From assembly GCA_045863555.1 (NCBI GenBank), contig BTUU01000009.1, positions 153,993-217,992 on the forward strand: a stretch of 64,000 bases of DNA, given 5' to 3'. Positions 31,847 to 41,364 of the stretch are shown one piece after another; positions within the stretch are counted from its first letter, which is position 1, and every line of letters begins with the position of its first letter. A program made the translations under genes and the position numbers. The DNA comes from JACRLV01 sp045863555. GTDB taxonomy: Bacteria > Planctomycetota > Phycisphaerae > UBA1845 > Fen-1342. The notes beneath the pieces were generated by a model. That model did no database searches, was not told the origin of the DNA, and saw nothing but the letters and a program-made list of their open reading frames with translations.

Positions 31847-32896
31847 ATGTTGACGATTGACGGCGCTGCCGGCGAAGGCGGCGGGCAGATTCTGCGGTCT
31901 TCGCTCGCGCTGTCCATGCTGACGGGCAAACCCTTCCGCGCCGAGAACATCCGCGCCGGGCGGGCCAAGCCGGGGCTCATGCGCCAGCATCTCACGGCCG
32001 TGCTCGCGGCCACGCGCGTGTCGAGCGCTGCCGTCGAAGGCGCTGAGATCGGGTCGAAAACGCTCACGTTCCAGCCGAACCAGCCCCACGGCGGCGACTA
32101 CGTCTTCCAGATCGGCACCGCGGGCAGCACGACGCTCGTCCTCCAGACGATCCTGCTGCCGCTGCTGCTTGCCGACCGGTCGAGTCGCGTCGTGCTCGAG
32201 GGTGGCACGCACAACCCGCACGCGCCGCCGTTCGACTTTCTCGCGGCCGCGTACCTGCCGCTCATCAACCGCATGGGCCCGCACGTCACGGCGGCGTGCG
32301 AGCGCCCGGGGTTCTTCCCCGCGGGCGGTGGCCGGATCGTCATCGATATCGAACCGGCGAAGCGGCTCGAAGGCTTCGCGCTGCTCGAACGCGGGGAAAT
32401 GAAGACCCGCCGGGCTGTCGCGGCCGTCGCGGGCGGCGTGCCGGATCACGTGGCCGAGCGCGAACTGCGGACGATCGAGAAAACGCTCGGCTGGTCCGGC
32501 AGCGAACTGAACCTCCGCCGCGTCGATGGCCGCGGCCCGGGGAACGTGGTGACGCTCACGCTCGAATTTGAGCATGTGTGCGAGGTTTTCACGGGATTTG
32601 GCGAAGTCAGCCGGGCGGCGGAGGCGGTCGCGACGATCGCGGTCGACCAGTGCCGCCGGTACCTGAAGCGGACTGCTCCGGTGGGAGAATTTCTGACTGA
32701 TCAACTCCTCTTGCCGCTCGCGGTCGCAGGTCGGGGTGAATTTGCTTCGACGGGGCTGTCGCCGCATGCGACGACGCACATCGAGCTGATTCAGCGGTTC
32801 CTGGAGATCGACGTCGCGACGAAGCGGATGGAGCGCGGGGAGACGCACGTGACAATCGGCCAGCAAGCGACCGATGGTTCGCGAATACCGCAATGA
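31847..32896 (+). CDS. rtcA: RNA 3'-terminal phosphate cyclase
   Basis: A 349-residue enzyme that uses ATP to convert RNA 3'-phosphates to 2',3'-cyclic phosphates, making ends that RtcB can seal and that RtcR can sense. Family hallmarks include IDGAAGEGGGQILRSSLALS at the N-terminus, RAGRAKPGLMRQHL, the signature HNPHAPPFDF region and FFPAGGGR. The C-terminal GLSPHATTHIELI has a His at the expected adenylylation site. Length is normal. GAGG precedes the ATG by 5 bases. Its stop overlaps the next start (ATGA at 32893-32896). Confidence 0.96.
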   Translation: MLTIDGAAGEGGGQILRSSLALSMLTGKPFRAENIRAGRAKPGLMRQHLTAVLAATRVSSAAVEGAEIGSKTLTFQPNQPHGGDYVFQIGTAGSTTLVLQTILLPLLLADRSSRVVLEGGTHNPHAPPFDFLAAAYLPLINRMGPHVTAACERPGFFPAGGGRIVIDIEPAKRLEGFALLERGEMKTRRAVAAVAGGVPDHVAERELRTIEKTLGWSGSELNLRRVDGRGPGNVVTLTLEFEHVCEVFTGFGEVSRAAEAVATIAVDQCRRYLKRTAPVGEFLTDQLLLPLAVAGRGEFASTGLSPHATTHIELIQRFLEIDVATKRMERGETHVTIGQQATDGSRIPQ

Positions 32897-33246
32897 GGCG
32901 CGTGATGAGTCACGAACCAATAGAGCCGCGATGGAAGATCTCGTGGCTGTGCTGGATTGTCTCGACGCTATTTGGTGCCGCCTTGCTGGGTTACATCGGA
33001 TTTCTGAACGACCATGCCCGGCACGGTACGCCTTCCGACGTTGTTTCCAGCTATCTACGGTGGGGCGTTTTTGGGGGGCTCCTTTCTCAGACGTGGGCGA
33101 TTCCCGTGAGCGTTGTGGTCGGGTCGAGTTCGACGTTTCGGGCGCTCGCGCGGCGAAAGCGCAACCAGTGCGTTCAATGCGGGTATTCGCTACGGGGAAA
33201 CGTGAGTGGGCGATGTCCCGAATGCGGGACGGAGGTTCAGAGTTGA
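32893..33246 (+). CDS. Small membrane protein with C-terminal zinc ribbon
   Basis: A 117-residue protein of unknown function. Two hydrophobic segments (about 16-40 and 55-80) are followed by a basic stretch and a zinc ribbon, CVQCGYSLRGNVSGRCPECG, a type common in planctomycete membrane proteins. It overlaps rtcA by four bases and lies before rtcB, so it belongs to the RNA-repair operon by position. It is not a known Rtc component, and it may be a lineage-specific insertion or a membrane tether. An internal ATG at 32905 is an alternative start. Confidence 0.6.
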   Translation: MRRVMSHEPIEPRWKISWLCWIVSTLFGAALLGYIGFLNDHARHGTPSDVVSSYLRWGVFGGLLSQTWAIPVSVVVGSSSTFRALARRKRNQCVQCGYSLRGNVSGRCPECGTEVQS

Positions 33247-33346
33247 TTCGTTGAATGCGGGGCAGATCGCTGCTCCTGTCTACACTCTCAACGGGGGTGG
33301 GCAGTCCTTAATAGGGAGACCCGCACTTGCGCTTGGGGCACTGATT

Positions 33347-34747
33347 ATGAAACGACGCGAATTGGCAAATCTCGGCGTGCCTTCGGGCGAGGCGATGAAC
33401 GCGGGACTTGTGGCGTGCGGGGCGGCCGCTCGGGCCGGGAGCTCGGGCGAAGACATCCGCTCGACCGCCCGTTCGATCGTCGCGCGGCCCGCGGATTTCA
33501 CGGCCGACCCGATCTGGGGCGACTTTGCGGCGAAGATGCTCAGCGAGCAGACGAACCCGACGCCGCCGGTGGCGCTGCGGAACGACCTGGGCTACGCGGC
33601 GTGGGGTGAGGAAATCGACGACGCGGCGCATCAACAGATGCGCAATGCGTGCAAGCTGCCGGTCAGCGTGGCCGCGGCGCTCATGCCGGATGCACACGTC
33701 GGCTACGGCCTGCCGATCGGCGGGGTGCTTGCGACCGAGGGCGCGGTCATCCCCTATGCCGTCGGCGTGGACATCGCGTGCCGCGTGAAGATGACCGTCT
33801 TCGACCTCCCGCCCAAGGCGCTCCAGGGCGAGGCGGACCGGTTCGCCAATATCCTCGAACGCGAGACAAAGTTCGGCGTCGGCGGCGGCTGGCGCGGCGG
33901 CGACCGGCCGACGCATGACGTGCTGGATGAGGACTGGTCCGTCGCGCGGCGGGCGGGCGTCGAAAAGGACCACGCGTGGTCGCAACTCGGCACGAGCGGA
34001 TCCGGGAATCACTTCGTGGAGTTCGGCGAGGTGACGTTCGGCGAGAACGCGGCGGGCGTCGAGCCGGGCAGCTACGTCGCGGTCGTCTCGCACAGCGGCT
34101 CGCGCGGCAGCGGGGCGAAGATCTGCGACTATTACAGCCGCCTTGCCCGCGACCTGCACCCGGGCCTGCCGCATGACCTCTCGCACCTCGCGTGGCTCCC
34201 GCTCGACGGCGTCGGGGCGGAGTACTGGGCGGCGATGGAGCTGATGGGCAAGTACGCGCACGCGAATCACGATGTGATTCACCGGAAGATCAGCCGCGCC
34301 CTTGGTGCAAAGGTGGTCTACGGCATCGAGAACCACCACAATTTCGCCTGGAAGGAGATGCACGGCGGCCGCGAGGTGATCGTGCACCGCAAGGGCGCGA
34401 CGCCGGCGGGTCGCGGCGTCTACGGATACATCCCCGGCTCGATGATCGCCCCCGGCTATATCGTGGAGGGTCTCGGCGAGCCGTCGTCGCTCGACAGCGC
34501 GTCGCACGGGGCGGGGCGGCGGCTCTCGCGCACGAAGGCGCGCGAGTCGATCCGCTGGAGCCACCTGAAGGCGGTGCTCGCGGAACACGACGTGACGCTG
34601 CTCTCCGCGGGGCTGGATGAATCGCCGCATGCGTACAAGGACATCGAGGAGGTGATGGACGCCCAGGCGGCGCTCGTCCGCCGCGTGGCGAAGTTTCAGC
34701 CGCGGATCGTGAAGATGGCGCCGGAGGGCGAGCGGCCGGAGGATTGA
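33347..34747 (+). CDS. rtcB: RNA-splicing ligase RtcB
   Basis: A 466-residue GTP- and manganese-dependent ligase that joins 2',3'-cyclic phosphate or 3'-phosphate ends to 5'-hydroxyl ends. Metal and nucleotide motifs are present: MPDAHVGYGLPIGG, GVDIACR, SGSGNHFVEFG, VSHSGSRGSG, and ENHHNFAWKE. The C-terminal region has HRKGATPAGRG and SASHGAGRRLSR, whose His is the guanylylated residue in characterised RtcB. It is of the longer bacterial subgroup with VDIACR instead of VDIGCG. It is the last classical gene of the rtcR-controlled operon. Confidence 0.96.
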   Translation: MKRRELANLGVPSGEAMNAGLVACGAAARAGSSGEDIRSTARSIVARPADFTADPIWGDFAAKMLSEQTNPTPPVALRNDLGYAAWGEEIDDAAHQQMRNACKLPVSVAAALMPDAHVGYGLPIGGVLATEGAVIPYAVGVDIACRVKMTVFDLPPKALQGEADRFANILERETKFGVGGGWRGGDRPTHDVLDEDWSVARRAGVEKDHAWSQLGTSGSGNHFVEFGEVTFGENAAGVEPGSYVAVVSHSGSRGSGAKICDYYSRLARDLHPGLPHDLSHLAWLPLDGVGAEYWAAMELMGKYAHANHDVIHRKISRALGAKVVYGIENHHNFAWKEMHGGREVIVHRKGATPAGRGVYGYIPGSMIAPGYIVEGLGEPSSLDSASHGAGRRLSRTKARESIRWSHLKAVLAEHDVTLLSAGLDESPHAYKDIEEVMDAQAALVRRVAKFQPRIVKMAPEGERPED

Positions 34748-34781
34748 CGGCCCCCGGGCGATTCCCCGACCATGATCGACC

Positions 34782-35225
34782 GTGGCGATTCGTTTCTACA
34801 GCAAATCTCCGGAGCACCGCGAATTCTCAAACTTCGCGGCGTTCTCATTTGAGCACGAGGGTCTCACCTATCCGACGGTGGAGCATTTCTTTCAAGCGAT
34901 GAAGTTCGAAAGGACGCCCTACGCGGACCAGATTCGCGCGGCGAAAACGCCCGCGGCCGCACGAACATTGGGCCGATCGCGTGCAGTGCCGATCCGCCCG
35001 GACTGGGAGGCGATAAAGGTCGAGATCATGCGCACCGCGCTTCGCCTCAAATTCGCGGCTCATCCCGATCTTCGGTCGCTGCTTATCGCGACCGGTGACG
35101 AGGAACTGATCGAGGCTGTCCCGCGCGACTATTTCTGGGGGTGTGGCGCGCGTGGGACCGGCCGGAACATGCTGGGGACGCTGCTCATGGAGCTTCGCGA
35201 AGCGCTTCGTTCGGCAGGCCTGTAA
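34782..35225 (+). CDS. NADAR (YbiA-like) domain protein
   Basis: A 147-residue protein with the YbiA/NADAR fold: FYSKSPEHREFSNFAAFSF, YPTVEHFFQAMKF, and DYFWGCGARGTGRNMLGTLLMELR near the C-terminus. Family members are N-glycosidases acting on riboflavin intermediates, and some reverse DarT-type ADP-ribosylation of nucleic acid. The GTG start lies 34 bp after rtcB on the same strand with no terminator, so it is probably part of the repair operon. That raises the possibility that it removes ADP-ribose from RNA or DNA. Its 3' end overlaps the converging ABC gene. Confidence 0.85.
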   Translation: MAIRFYSKSPEHREFSNFAAFSFEHEGLTYPTVEHFFQAMKFERTPYADQIRAAKTPAAARTLGRSRAVPIRPDWEAIKVEIMRTALRLKFAAHPDLRSLLIATGDEELIEAVPRDYFWGCGARGTGRNMLGTLLMELREALRSAGL

Positions 35226-36318
35226 TCGAGACGTCCGCGCGATCGGCAAGAAAGCAGGCTGCCTGGTGCGTCGGCGGCTGATCGCCGCCGAATGCCGTGA
35301 GTTCGGGCGCTTCAATGCGGCAGCGGGGCTCGGCGATCGGGCAGCGCGGGTGAAAGGCGCAGCCTGTCGGCGGTGCGATCGGGCTGGGCGGTTCGCCGCG
35401 GGTTGTCGCGGCCGGGTGCGCGTTAGCTCCGGGCCTCGCCGAGTCGCTGCGCAACCTCGGCGCCGCCGCGAGCAGCGCCCGCGTGTACGGGTGGCGTGGA
35501 TCGGCGAAGAGCCGCTCCGTCGGCGCGGTTTCGACGAATTTGCCCAGGTACATCACCGCGACGTCGTGGCAGAAATGGCGCACGACGCCGAGATTGTGGG
35601 CGACGAACAGGTACGTCAGGCCGAACTCGGATTGCAGGTCGAGCAGCAGATTGAGGATCTGCGACTGGATCGACACGTCGAGCGCCGAGACGGGTTCGTC
35701 GAGGATCAGCAGCCGCGGCCGGAGCGCCAGCGCCCGGGCGATGCCGATGCGCTGCCGCTGGCCGCCCGAGAATTCGTGCGGGTAGCGGCGCATGTCGTCG
35801 GCGCGCAGGCCGACGCGCGAGAGCAGGTCGCCGACACGGGAGCGCATCTCCGCACGGTTTGAAACGAGCCCGTGGACCCGCAGCGCCTCACCGACGAGCG
35901 TCTCGACGCGCAGCCGCGGATTGAGGCTGCTGACCGGGTCCTGGAACACGATCTGAATGTCGCGGCGAAGACGCCGCAGCGCCGCGCCGCGGGCGGCGAG
36001 CAGGTCGCCGCCGTCAAATTCGACGTGCCCCGATGTGGCCGGGAGCAGCCGCAGAATCGTACGGACGAGCGTGGACTTCCCGCAGCCGCTCTCGCCCACG
36101 AGCCCGAGCGTCCGGCCCAGCCGCAGGTCGAAGCTCACACCGTCGACCGCGCGGACCCAGCGCCGCGGCCGGCCGAGCAGCCCGCCCCCAATAGAAAACC
36201 ACGCGCAAAGGTCGCGGACGCGCAGCAGGGGGGCGTCGGCGGTGTTCCGGTCGTCGATTTGTTTCAACCGTGTGAAGGTCACTCCCGCGAGGTTCGCCGC
36301 GCCAGGCGTCCTCGTCAA
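35185..36318 (-). CDS. Oligopeptide/dipeptide ABC transporter ATP-binding protein
   Basis: A protein of about 377 residues of the OppF/DppF type that energises peptide uptake. It has Walker A GESGCGKST, the Q-loop QIVFQDPVSSLNPR, the signature FSGGQRQRIGIARAL, Walker B LLILDEPVSALD, the switch His in VAHNLG, and the C-terminal oligopeptide-transporter extension with CAFHPRCPIAEPRC. The TTG start at 36318 is uncertain; a GTG at 36282 is also possible. No permease or binding protein is visible, so it is an orphan in this window. It follows the L,D-transpeptidase by about 20 bp. Confidence 0.88.
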   Translation of the reverse strand: MTRTPGAANLAGVTFTRLKQIDDRNTADAPLLRVRDLCAWFSIGGGLLGRPRRWVRAVDGVSFDLRLGRTLGLVGESGCGKSTLVRTILRLLPATSGHVEFDGGDLLAARGAALRRLRRDIQIVFQDPVSSLNPRLRVETLVGEALRVHGLVSNRAEMRSRVGDLLSRVGLRADDMRRYPHEFSGGQRQRIGIARALALRPRLLILDEPVSALDVSIQSQILNLLLDLQSEFGLTYLFVAHNLGVVRHFCHDVAVMYLGKFVETAPTERLFADPRHPYTRALLAAAPRLRSDSARPGANAHPAATTRGEPPSPIAPPTGCAFHPRCPIAEPRCRIEAPELTAFGGDQPPTHQAACFLADRADVSITGLPNEALREAP

Positions 36319-36338
36319 GAACGGTCACGCGGGCCTGC

Positions 36339-37106
36339 CTATCGTGGTGGATTGAACCCGGGGAGATGCGCGAGGGCGCTTGTGATTCGGGCGTAAAGAT
36401 CAGGAAGCCATGCCGGCCGTTGTCCACCGCTCAGTGTTTCCGGCAGCGGCTCGGTCCGAAGGTCGACCGGCGTCAGGATCACTTCGAGATTCTGGATGCC
36501 GGTATCCGCCGCGAGTGTGAACAGCTCCTCGGCCGCGGGGTCGCCCATCGCCAGGCAGCCAATCGACGCGCTGCCGCCGTGGATCATGATGTCGCCGCCG
36601 AGCTGGGTGCGTCCATCGGCCCGCGCCTGCTGGCGGTCGAAGTCGTTCGGGTAGCCGACGCGGAGCGAAAGGTGAAACCGACTGTTCGGGTTGAGCGATT
36701 CGATCGCGTAGACGCCTTCGGGAACCTGTCGATCCCCATCACGGAGCTTGGGGCCGAGTTCGCCGCTCGCGCCGAGAATTGGATACTCGCAGACAAACCG
36801 AAAATCGTCGCAGCCCGGTTCGTCGCCAGGTCGGTCGGCGGCGAACACGAGCAACCGGCGGTCGCGTTTCAGCCCGACAATGGCGATCCTTGCGGGCGGA
36901 TATTGAACGCCCGCGGTCGCAAAGCGCGGTGAGAGACGCGCGCGGGCCGCGCCGCCGAACTGGTCCAATCGCTCCTGGATCGTCATGGCGCCGCTGAATC
37001 GCACACGGATTGCATGCACCGTGCGGCCAATCGTCGGTAGAAACCAGGCCACACCTGCCGCGCCGGCCAGTGCCGCCGCGCCGATGAGGATTCGCTTCTG
37101 TCGCAC
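36339..37106 (-). CDS. L,D-transpeptidase (YkuD domain)
   Basis: A 255-residue envelope enzyme. An N-terminal hydrophobic anchor (about 5-25) is followed by a YkuD catalytic domain with IMIHGGSASIGCLAMGD, providing the catalytic His and Cys (HGG and SIGC). Such enzymes form 3-3 cross-links in peptidoglycan or attach proteins to it. The GTG start is supported by GGAGG 7 bases upstream. It lies downstream of ppc in the same orientation. Confidence 0.85.
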   Translation of the reverse strand: MRQKRILIGAAALAGAAGVAWFLPTIGRTVHAIRVRFSGAMTIQERLDQFGGAARARLSPRFATAGVQYPPARIAIVGLKRDRRLLVFAADRPGDEPGCDDFRFVCEYPILGASGELGPKLRDGDRQVPEGVYAIESLNPNSRFHLSLRVGYPNDFDRQQARADGRTQLGGDIMIHGGSASIGCLAMGDPAAEELFTLAADTGIQNLEVILTPVDLRTEPLPETLSGGQRPAWLPDLYARITSALAHLPGFNPPR

Positions 37107-37148
37107 GTGGCGTCCTCCGTGACGAGCCGCGTCGCATCTCGGCGCATG

Positions 37149-39863
37149 TTACCCCGTGCTCTGCATTGCCGCCGCGATCCCGTTGATCGTGGCGAAGAGC
37201 GCTGCGCGCAGTTGCGGTTTTTCGTCGTCGCTCGCGGCCCGGAAGCGCCGCAGCAGTTCGATCTGGAGCAGGTTCAGCACGTCCGTCGGACCGTTCCGCT
37301 GCTCGATGGATCGCTGGATCACGCGGTTGTTGTCGAGCAGATCCTGCTGCCCCGTGATCCGGAGAATCGCCGATGCAGCCCTGCGAAATTCGGCGTCGAT
37401 GGCAGCGAACATCGAGTGCGACGCCAGCGCGTCGTAGCAGCGCGAGATCTCGAGCCGGCAGCGGGCCATTTCCTGCTGGGCGTTGTCGATCCACGTGCGG
37501 AAGAACTCGCGCTCGCGGTACCACCTGGCGAGTCGCGCCGCCGTCTCATTCGATTCGTCGATCGCCTCGCTCAGCGCCGTGCCGATGCCGAACCAGCCGG
37601 GAACGTTGAACCGCATCTGCGTCCACGCAAAAACCCACGGAATCGCCCGCAGCGTCGTGAAGACCATCTTGCCGCCCGACCGCGACACCGGCCGCGACGC
37701 GATCGGCAGCGCCCCGATGTGCGTCAGCGGCGAGACCTCGTTGTACCACGTCCAAAATGACGGACCGTCGATCAGCGCGCGATAGGCCTCCATCGATCGC
37801 CGGCCGAGCCGGTCGAGCAGTTCCTCATCGGCCGCGTCGGTCGATGGCTCGGGCGACGCCTCCGCCTCGGCGAGGATCATCGCGCTCGTCAGCTGTTCGA
37901 GGTGGCGGTGTGCGATGCCCGGGAGGGCGTAGCGGAACGAGATCACCTCGCCCTGTTCGGTCATGCGGATCGCGCCGGAGCGGCTGTCGGGCGGCGTGCC
38001 CAGGATGGCGCGGTTGGAGCGCCCGCCGCCGCGGCCGACCGTGCCCCCGCGGCCGTGGAAATATCGAATGCGGATCTTTTCCGCGTGGCAGACCTGGGCC
38101 ATCAGCGACTGGGCCCGGCGGAGCAGGCGGTTGGACATCAGGTATCCGCCGTCCTTATTGCTGTCGGAGTAGCCGAGCATGATCTCCTGGAAATCGCCGC
38201 GCACCCTGACGTGTGCCCGATAGACCGGGTTCGCGAACATCGCCTGGAGCAATTCCGTGGCGCGCTCCAGGTCCTCGATGGTCTCGAAGAGCGGTGCGAT
38301 GTCGATTGTGACGTCGCCCGCGAGCCGCATCAGCCAGAGCACTTCCAGCATGTCGCTCACCGAGCTCGCCATGCTGATGACGTAGCTGCCGACCGACGCC
38401 GGATCCCGCCGGCGGGCCTCGGCGATGATCCTGAATACCTCGATCACGTCGCGGCAGTCGGGCTGGAGCGCGTCGAGGGCTGGAATCGTGTGCTCCGGAG
38501 CGTCGATCAGCCGGGTGAGCAGCGCGACGCGTTCGGGTTCGCCGAGCGCCCCGTAATCCTCGCATTCACCGCTCGCCCGGAGCATCTCCGTTACAACCTG
38601 CTCGTGAACGCCGCTGTGCCGCCGGATGTCGAGCGCGGCCATGTGGAAGCCGAAGACGCGCGCTTGCGCGAGTACATCGACCGGCCCCGCCTCCGCGATC
38701 TCGCCGAGATTCATCCGGCGGAGGCTGTCGACGATCAATTCCATGTCGGCGACGAACTGCATCGCGGTGTATTCACGTTCATCGTCGCGCGCCGCCGCGA
38801 GGCCGGCGCGCATCGCTCGCAGCAGCAGCCGGAATGGCTCGTGACGCGTGCGCGCGATCATGTCCTCGGCGATGAGTCCGGCGATTCGCTGGGGCCGGAC
38901 GCGCTCAAGAAGCTCCTGCGGGATGTCGAGCTGCCGATCGGAAATGCTCAGCAACCGCGTCAGGCGAACCAGCGACGCATCGTGCAACTGCAGCGCTGCG
39001 AGCCGGTGCATCCGCAGGCTCGCGCGCGTCATCTCCGGCGTTACGAGCGGGTTGCCGTCGCGATCGCCGCCGACCCATGTACGGTAATGAACCGGCGGCG
39101 ACAGATCCGGCCGCTGGCCGTAATGGGCTTCGACAGCGTCGCAGACGTCGCGACAGATCCGCGGCACGGTCTCGAAGATCGACGTCGTCAGGAAGTGCAG
39201 CGACGCTTCGATTTCGTCGATGACGCCTACGCGCTCGGATCGCACCTCGTCTGTGCCGTAAAGCAGCATCACGCCGCGGCGAATTGCGGCCTCCACCGTG
39301 CGGCGCGCGGCCCCGTCACCGTTCACTTCGTCGAGCTCGAGAAGACACTCGGCGATTTCTCGCTGCCGGTGCAACAGCGTGCGCCGGCGGGCCTCGGTCG
39401 GGTGCGCGGTGAGCGTCGGCTGGATGTCGAGGCGCCGGAGGATCGCCAGGACCTGCTCGCGCGAGAACCCGCGCGACTTCAGCGTCGCGATCGCTTCCAT
39501 GATCGACTCGCGCCGCGCCTCGCGCGGCGTCGCGACGCGTTCCCGGCGCCGGTTGATCCGAAGAATCGCGATTTTTTCTGCCTGATTCCGGAGACTCAAT
39601 CGAAGCGCCAGCGTGCGGGTGAGCTGAAGAATCTCCGCGGTGGCCAATTGCCCGATTCGCGACGTCGCGCGGGCGAAATCGTCCGGCGTTCCCGCCCGGC
39701 AGGTCTCGATGAGCGATTCCGCCGTTCGGAACCGCTCCGTCTGGCCGAACTGCGCGTGCACTTCGGCCAGGCTCAATTCGAGAAGGTGCAGGTCGCGCTC
39801 GAATTCGTCCATCATCCATTCCCAGGACGGTATTTCGTCATATCCCCCGTCGCCGCGCCCCAT
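37149..39863 (-). CDS. ppc: Phosphoenolpyruvate carboxylase
   Basis: A 904-residue anaplerotic enzyme making oxaloacetate from PEP and bicarbonate. Catalytic signatures are LTAHPTEARRR, VGGDRDGNPLVT, FHGRGGTVGRGGG and QGEVISFRY. The C-terminus MQSTG replaces the usual RNTG ending. I use the ATG at 39863, though an internal Met pair at about 39815 is possible and the frame extends upstream to 40010 into the divergent gene. Length is typical. An SbtA-type bicarbonate permease occurs elsewhere in the window. Confidence 0.95.
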   Translation of the reverse strand: MGRGDGGYDEIPSWEWMMDEFERDLHLLELSLAEVHAQFGQTERFRTAESLIETCRAGTPDDFARATSRIGQLATAEILQLTRTLALRLSLRNQAEKIAILRINRRRERVATPREARRESIMEAIATLKSRGFSREQVLAILRRLDIQPTLTAHPTEARRRTLLHRQREIAECLLELDEVNGDGAARRTVEAAIRRGVMLLYGTDEVRSERVGVIDEIEASLHFLTTSIFETVPRICRDVCDAVEAHYGQRPDLSPPVHYRTWVGGDRDGNPLVTPEMTRASLRMHRLAALQLHDASLVRLTRLLSISDRQLDIPQELLERVRPQRIAGLIAEDMIARTRHEPFRLLLRAMRAGLAAARDDEREYTAMQFVADMELIVDSLRRMNLGEIAEAGPVDVLAQARVFGFHMAALDIRRHSGVHEQVVTEMLRASGECEDYGALGEPERVALLTRLIDAPEHTIPALDALQPDCRDVIEVFRIIAEARRRDPASVGSYVISMASSVSDMLEVLWLMRLAGDVTIDIAPLFETIEDLERATELLQAMFANPVYRAHVRVRGDFQEIMLGYSDSNKDGGYLMSNRLLRRAQSLMAQVCHAEKIRIRYFHGRGGTVGRGGGRSNRAILGTPPDSRSGAIRMTEQGEVISFRYALPGIAHRHLEQLTSAMILAEAEASPEPSTDAADEELLDRLGRRSMEAYRALIDGPSFWTWYNEVSPLTHIGALPIASRPVSRSGGKMVFTTLRAIPWVFAWTQMRFNVPGWFGIGTALSEAIDESNETAARLARWYREREFFRTWIDNAQQEMARCRLEISRCYDALASHSMFAAIDAEFRRAASAILRITGQQDLLDNNRVIQRSIEQRNGPTDVLNLLQIELLRRFRAASDDEKPQLRAALFATINGIAAAMQSTG

Positions 39864-39992
39864 CGCGGAAGAAATCCCGCGCGCACTGTAGTGAACTGGA
39901 ACGCCGAATGCCATTTCGACCGGCGCCCCGTCAGGGTTCATGCGGTCGAAGGGGCGAAATTCAGGACATTTACATCGTTTGGAGCCACGCAC

Positions 39993-41111
39993 ATGAGGAA
40001 ACTCACCCACCAGCCTTGGGCATTTCGCGCAGCCGCGGTCGCCGCGGCCACGTTGATGGCCGGGAGCGCGCCCGCCGCCGACTCACTGCTGACCCTCAAC
40101 CCGTCGATTGCGCCCCAGGACGCTGCGACCAGGCCGGCGGACGGCGCGAAGCCCGCAGCCGAGAAGCCGGCCGAAGCGCCGAAGGCGACGGCGGAACCGA
40201 AGGCGGCCGAGGAGATCTCGAACGCGTTTGTCAGCGACAAGGCGACATTCCTGCTGACACCGTCGCGCATCCACGGCGACCCGACGATCTTCTGGCCGGG
40301 CGTGCTCAATGGTCTGCGCGGATTCGAGCATTTCTACGAACCGATCGGCAACCCGCTGTATTTTGAATCGCCGTTTAACAATACCGGCCTGCGGTTGCTG
40401 TATCTGTACCACGGCTTCCCCGACGGCTCGCAGATCGGGGGCGGGTACGCGAACGTCTACGCCGCCCAGGTGCGCGTCGCGCTGACGGAACGCCTTGCGT
40501 TCATCGCGACGAAAGACGGCTACACCGACATGAACGCGGGCATTCTGCCGCCGGATGACGGGTGGAACGACTTCGCGATCGGCCTCAAGTACGTGATCAT
40601 CGCCGACAAGGCCGCGGACTTCGTCCTCACGGGCGGCGTGCGCTGGGAATGGGAAAACGGCGATCGCGGTGTCCTGATGGGCAAGACGCAGGAACTCAGC
40701 CCGTTCATCAGCGTCGCGAAGGGTTTCGACCGGCTGCACCTGCTGGGAAATGTGACCGGCCGCCTGCCGATGGACTGGAACGACGGGAACGCGATCGTGA
40801 GCTGGGACCTGCACGTTGACTATGAGATTGCGCCGAAGGTCCTGCCCGGTTTTGCTCCGGTCTTCGAGGTGCACGGGCTGCATTACGTCTCCGACGGCAA
40901 CGCGCTGCCGCTGTCTGTCGGCGGGCTCGACTACTCGAACATCGGCTCGACCGACGTCGCGGGCGACAGTGTCTTCTGGGCCGGTGTCGGCGCTCGCTGG
41001 AAGCTCTCGCCGCACATGTCGGTCGGTTCGACGTACGAGTTCCCGCTGCACAATCCCGACAATGACATCATGGGCAATCGCGTCACCGTCGATCTCCACG
41101 TGACCTGGTAA
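39993..41111 (+). CDS. Predicted outer-membrane beta-barrel protein
   Basis: A 372-residue exported protein. The signal peptide ends SAPAADS (about 30). An Ala/Pro/Lys-rich spacer (50-75) leads to a C-terminal domain of alternating amphipathic strands that ends in an aromatic residue (VDLHVTW), as in outer-membrane barrels. It is not assigned to a named family. GGAG lies 9 bases before the ATG. It runs divergently from ppc and is followed by a small secreted protein gene. Confidence 0.6.
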   Translation: MRKLTHQPWAFRAAAVAAATLMAGSAPAADSLLTLNPSIAPQDAATRPADGAKPAAEKPAEAPKATAEPKAAEEISNAFVSDKATFLLTPSRIHGDPTIFWPGVLNGLRGFEHFYEPIGNPLYFESPFNNTGLRLLYLYHGFPDGSQIGGGYANVYAAQVRVALTERLAFIATKDGYTDMNAGILPPDDGWNDFAIGLKYVIIADKAADFVLTGGVRWEWENGDRGVLMGKTQELSPFISVAKGFDRLHLLGNVTGRLPMDWNDGNAIVSWDLHVDYEIAPKVLPGFAPVFEVHGLHYVSDGNALPLSVGGLDYSNIGSTDVAGDSVFWAGVGARWKLSPHMSVGSTYEFPLHNPDNDIMGNRVTVDLHVTW

Positions 41112-41155
41112 ACCGTCGCGACGCTTCGCGAACCTGCTGAGAAAGGACAACGAAT

Positions 41156-41341
41156 ATGAAACGCTCCAGCTTCCGACGTCGCGCCTGGCTGATGCTCGCC
41201 ACCGGCGGCGTATTGATGCAGGTCATTCCCTTCGGCTGCGGCCAGCCGATTCTCCGGCTCGTCACGCCGATCCTGCTCGATGACACGTTTAATGTGCTGG
41301 ACGGCGTCGTGCGGCTCGTCGCACCGCTCGTACTGCCGTAA
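41156..41341 (+). CDS. Small secreted Cys-containing protein (type 1)
   Basis: A 61-residue protein with a basic N-terminus, a hydrophobic stretch and a Cys in FGCGQPILRL that could be a lipid-attachment Cys. The short mature part is hydrophobic (VRLVAPLVLP). It resembles in size and layout the two small proteins at 46967 and 47167. It ends before a strong terminator and begins 44 bp after the outer-membrane gene, so the two are probably co-transcribed. Function unknown. Confidence 0.55.
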   Translation: MKRSSFRRRAWLMLATGGVLMQVIPFGCGQPILRLVTPILLDDTFNVLDGVVRLVAPLVLP

Positions 41342-41364
41342 GCGCGGCCGCGCCGCGCAACACA

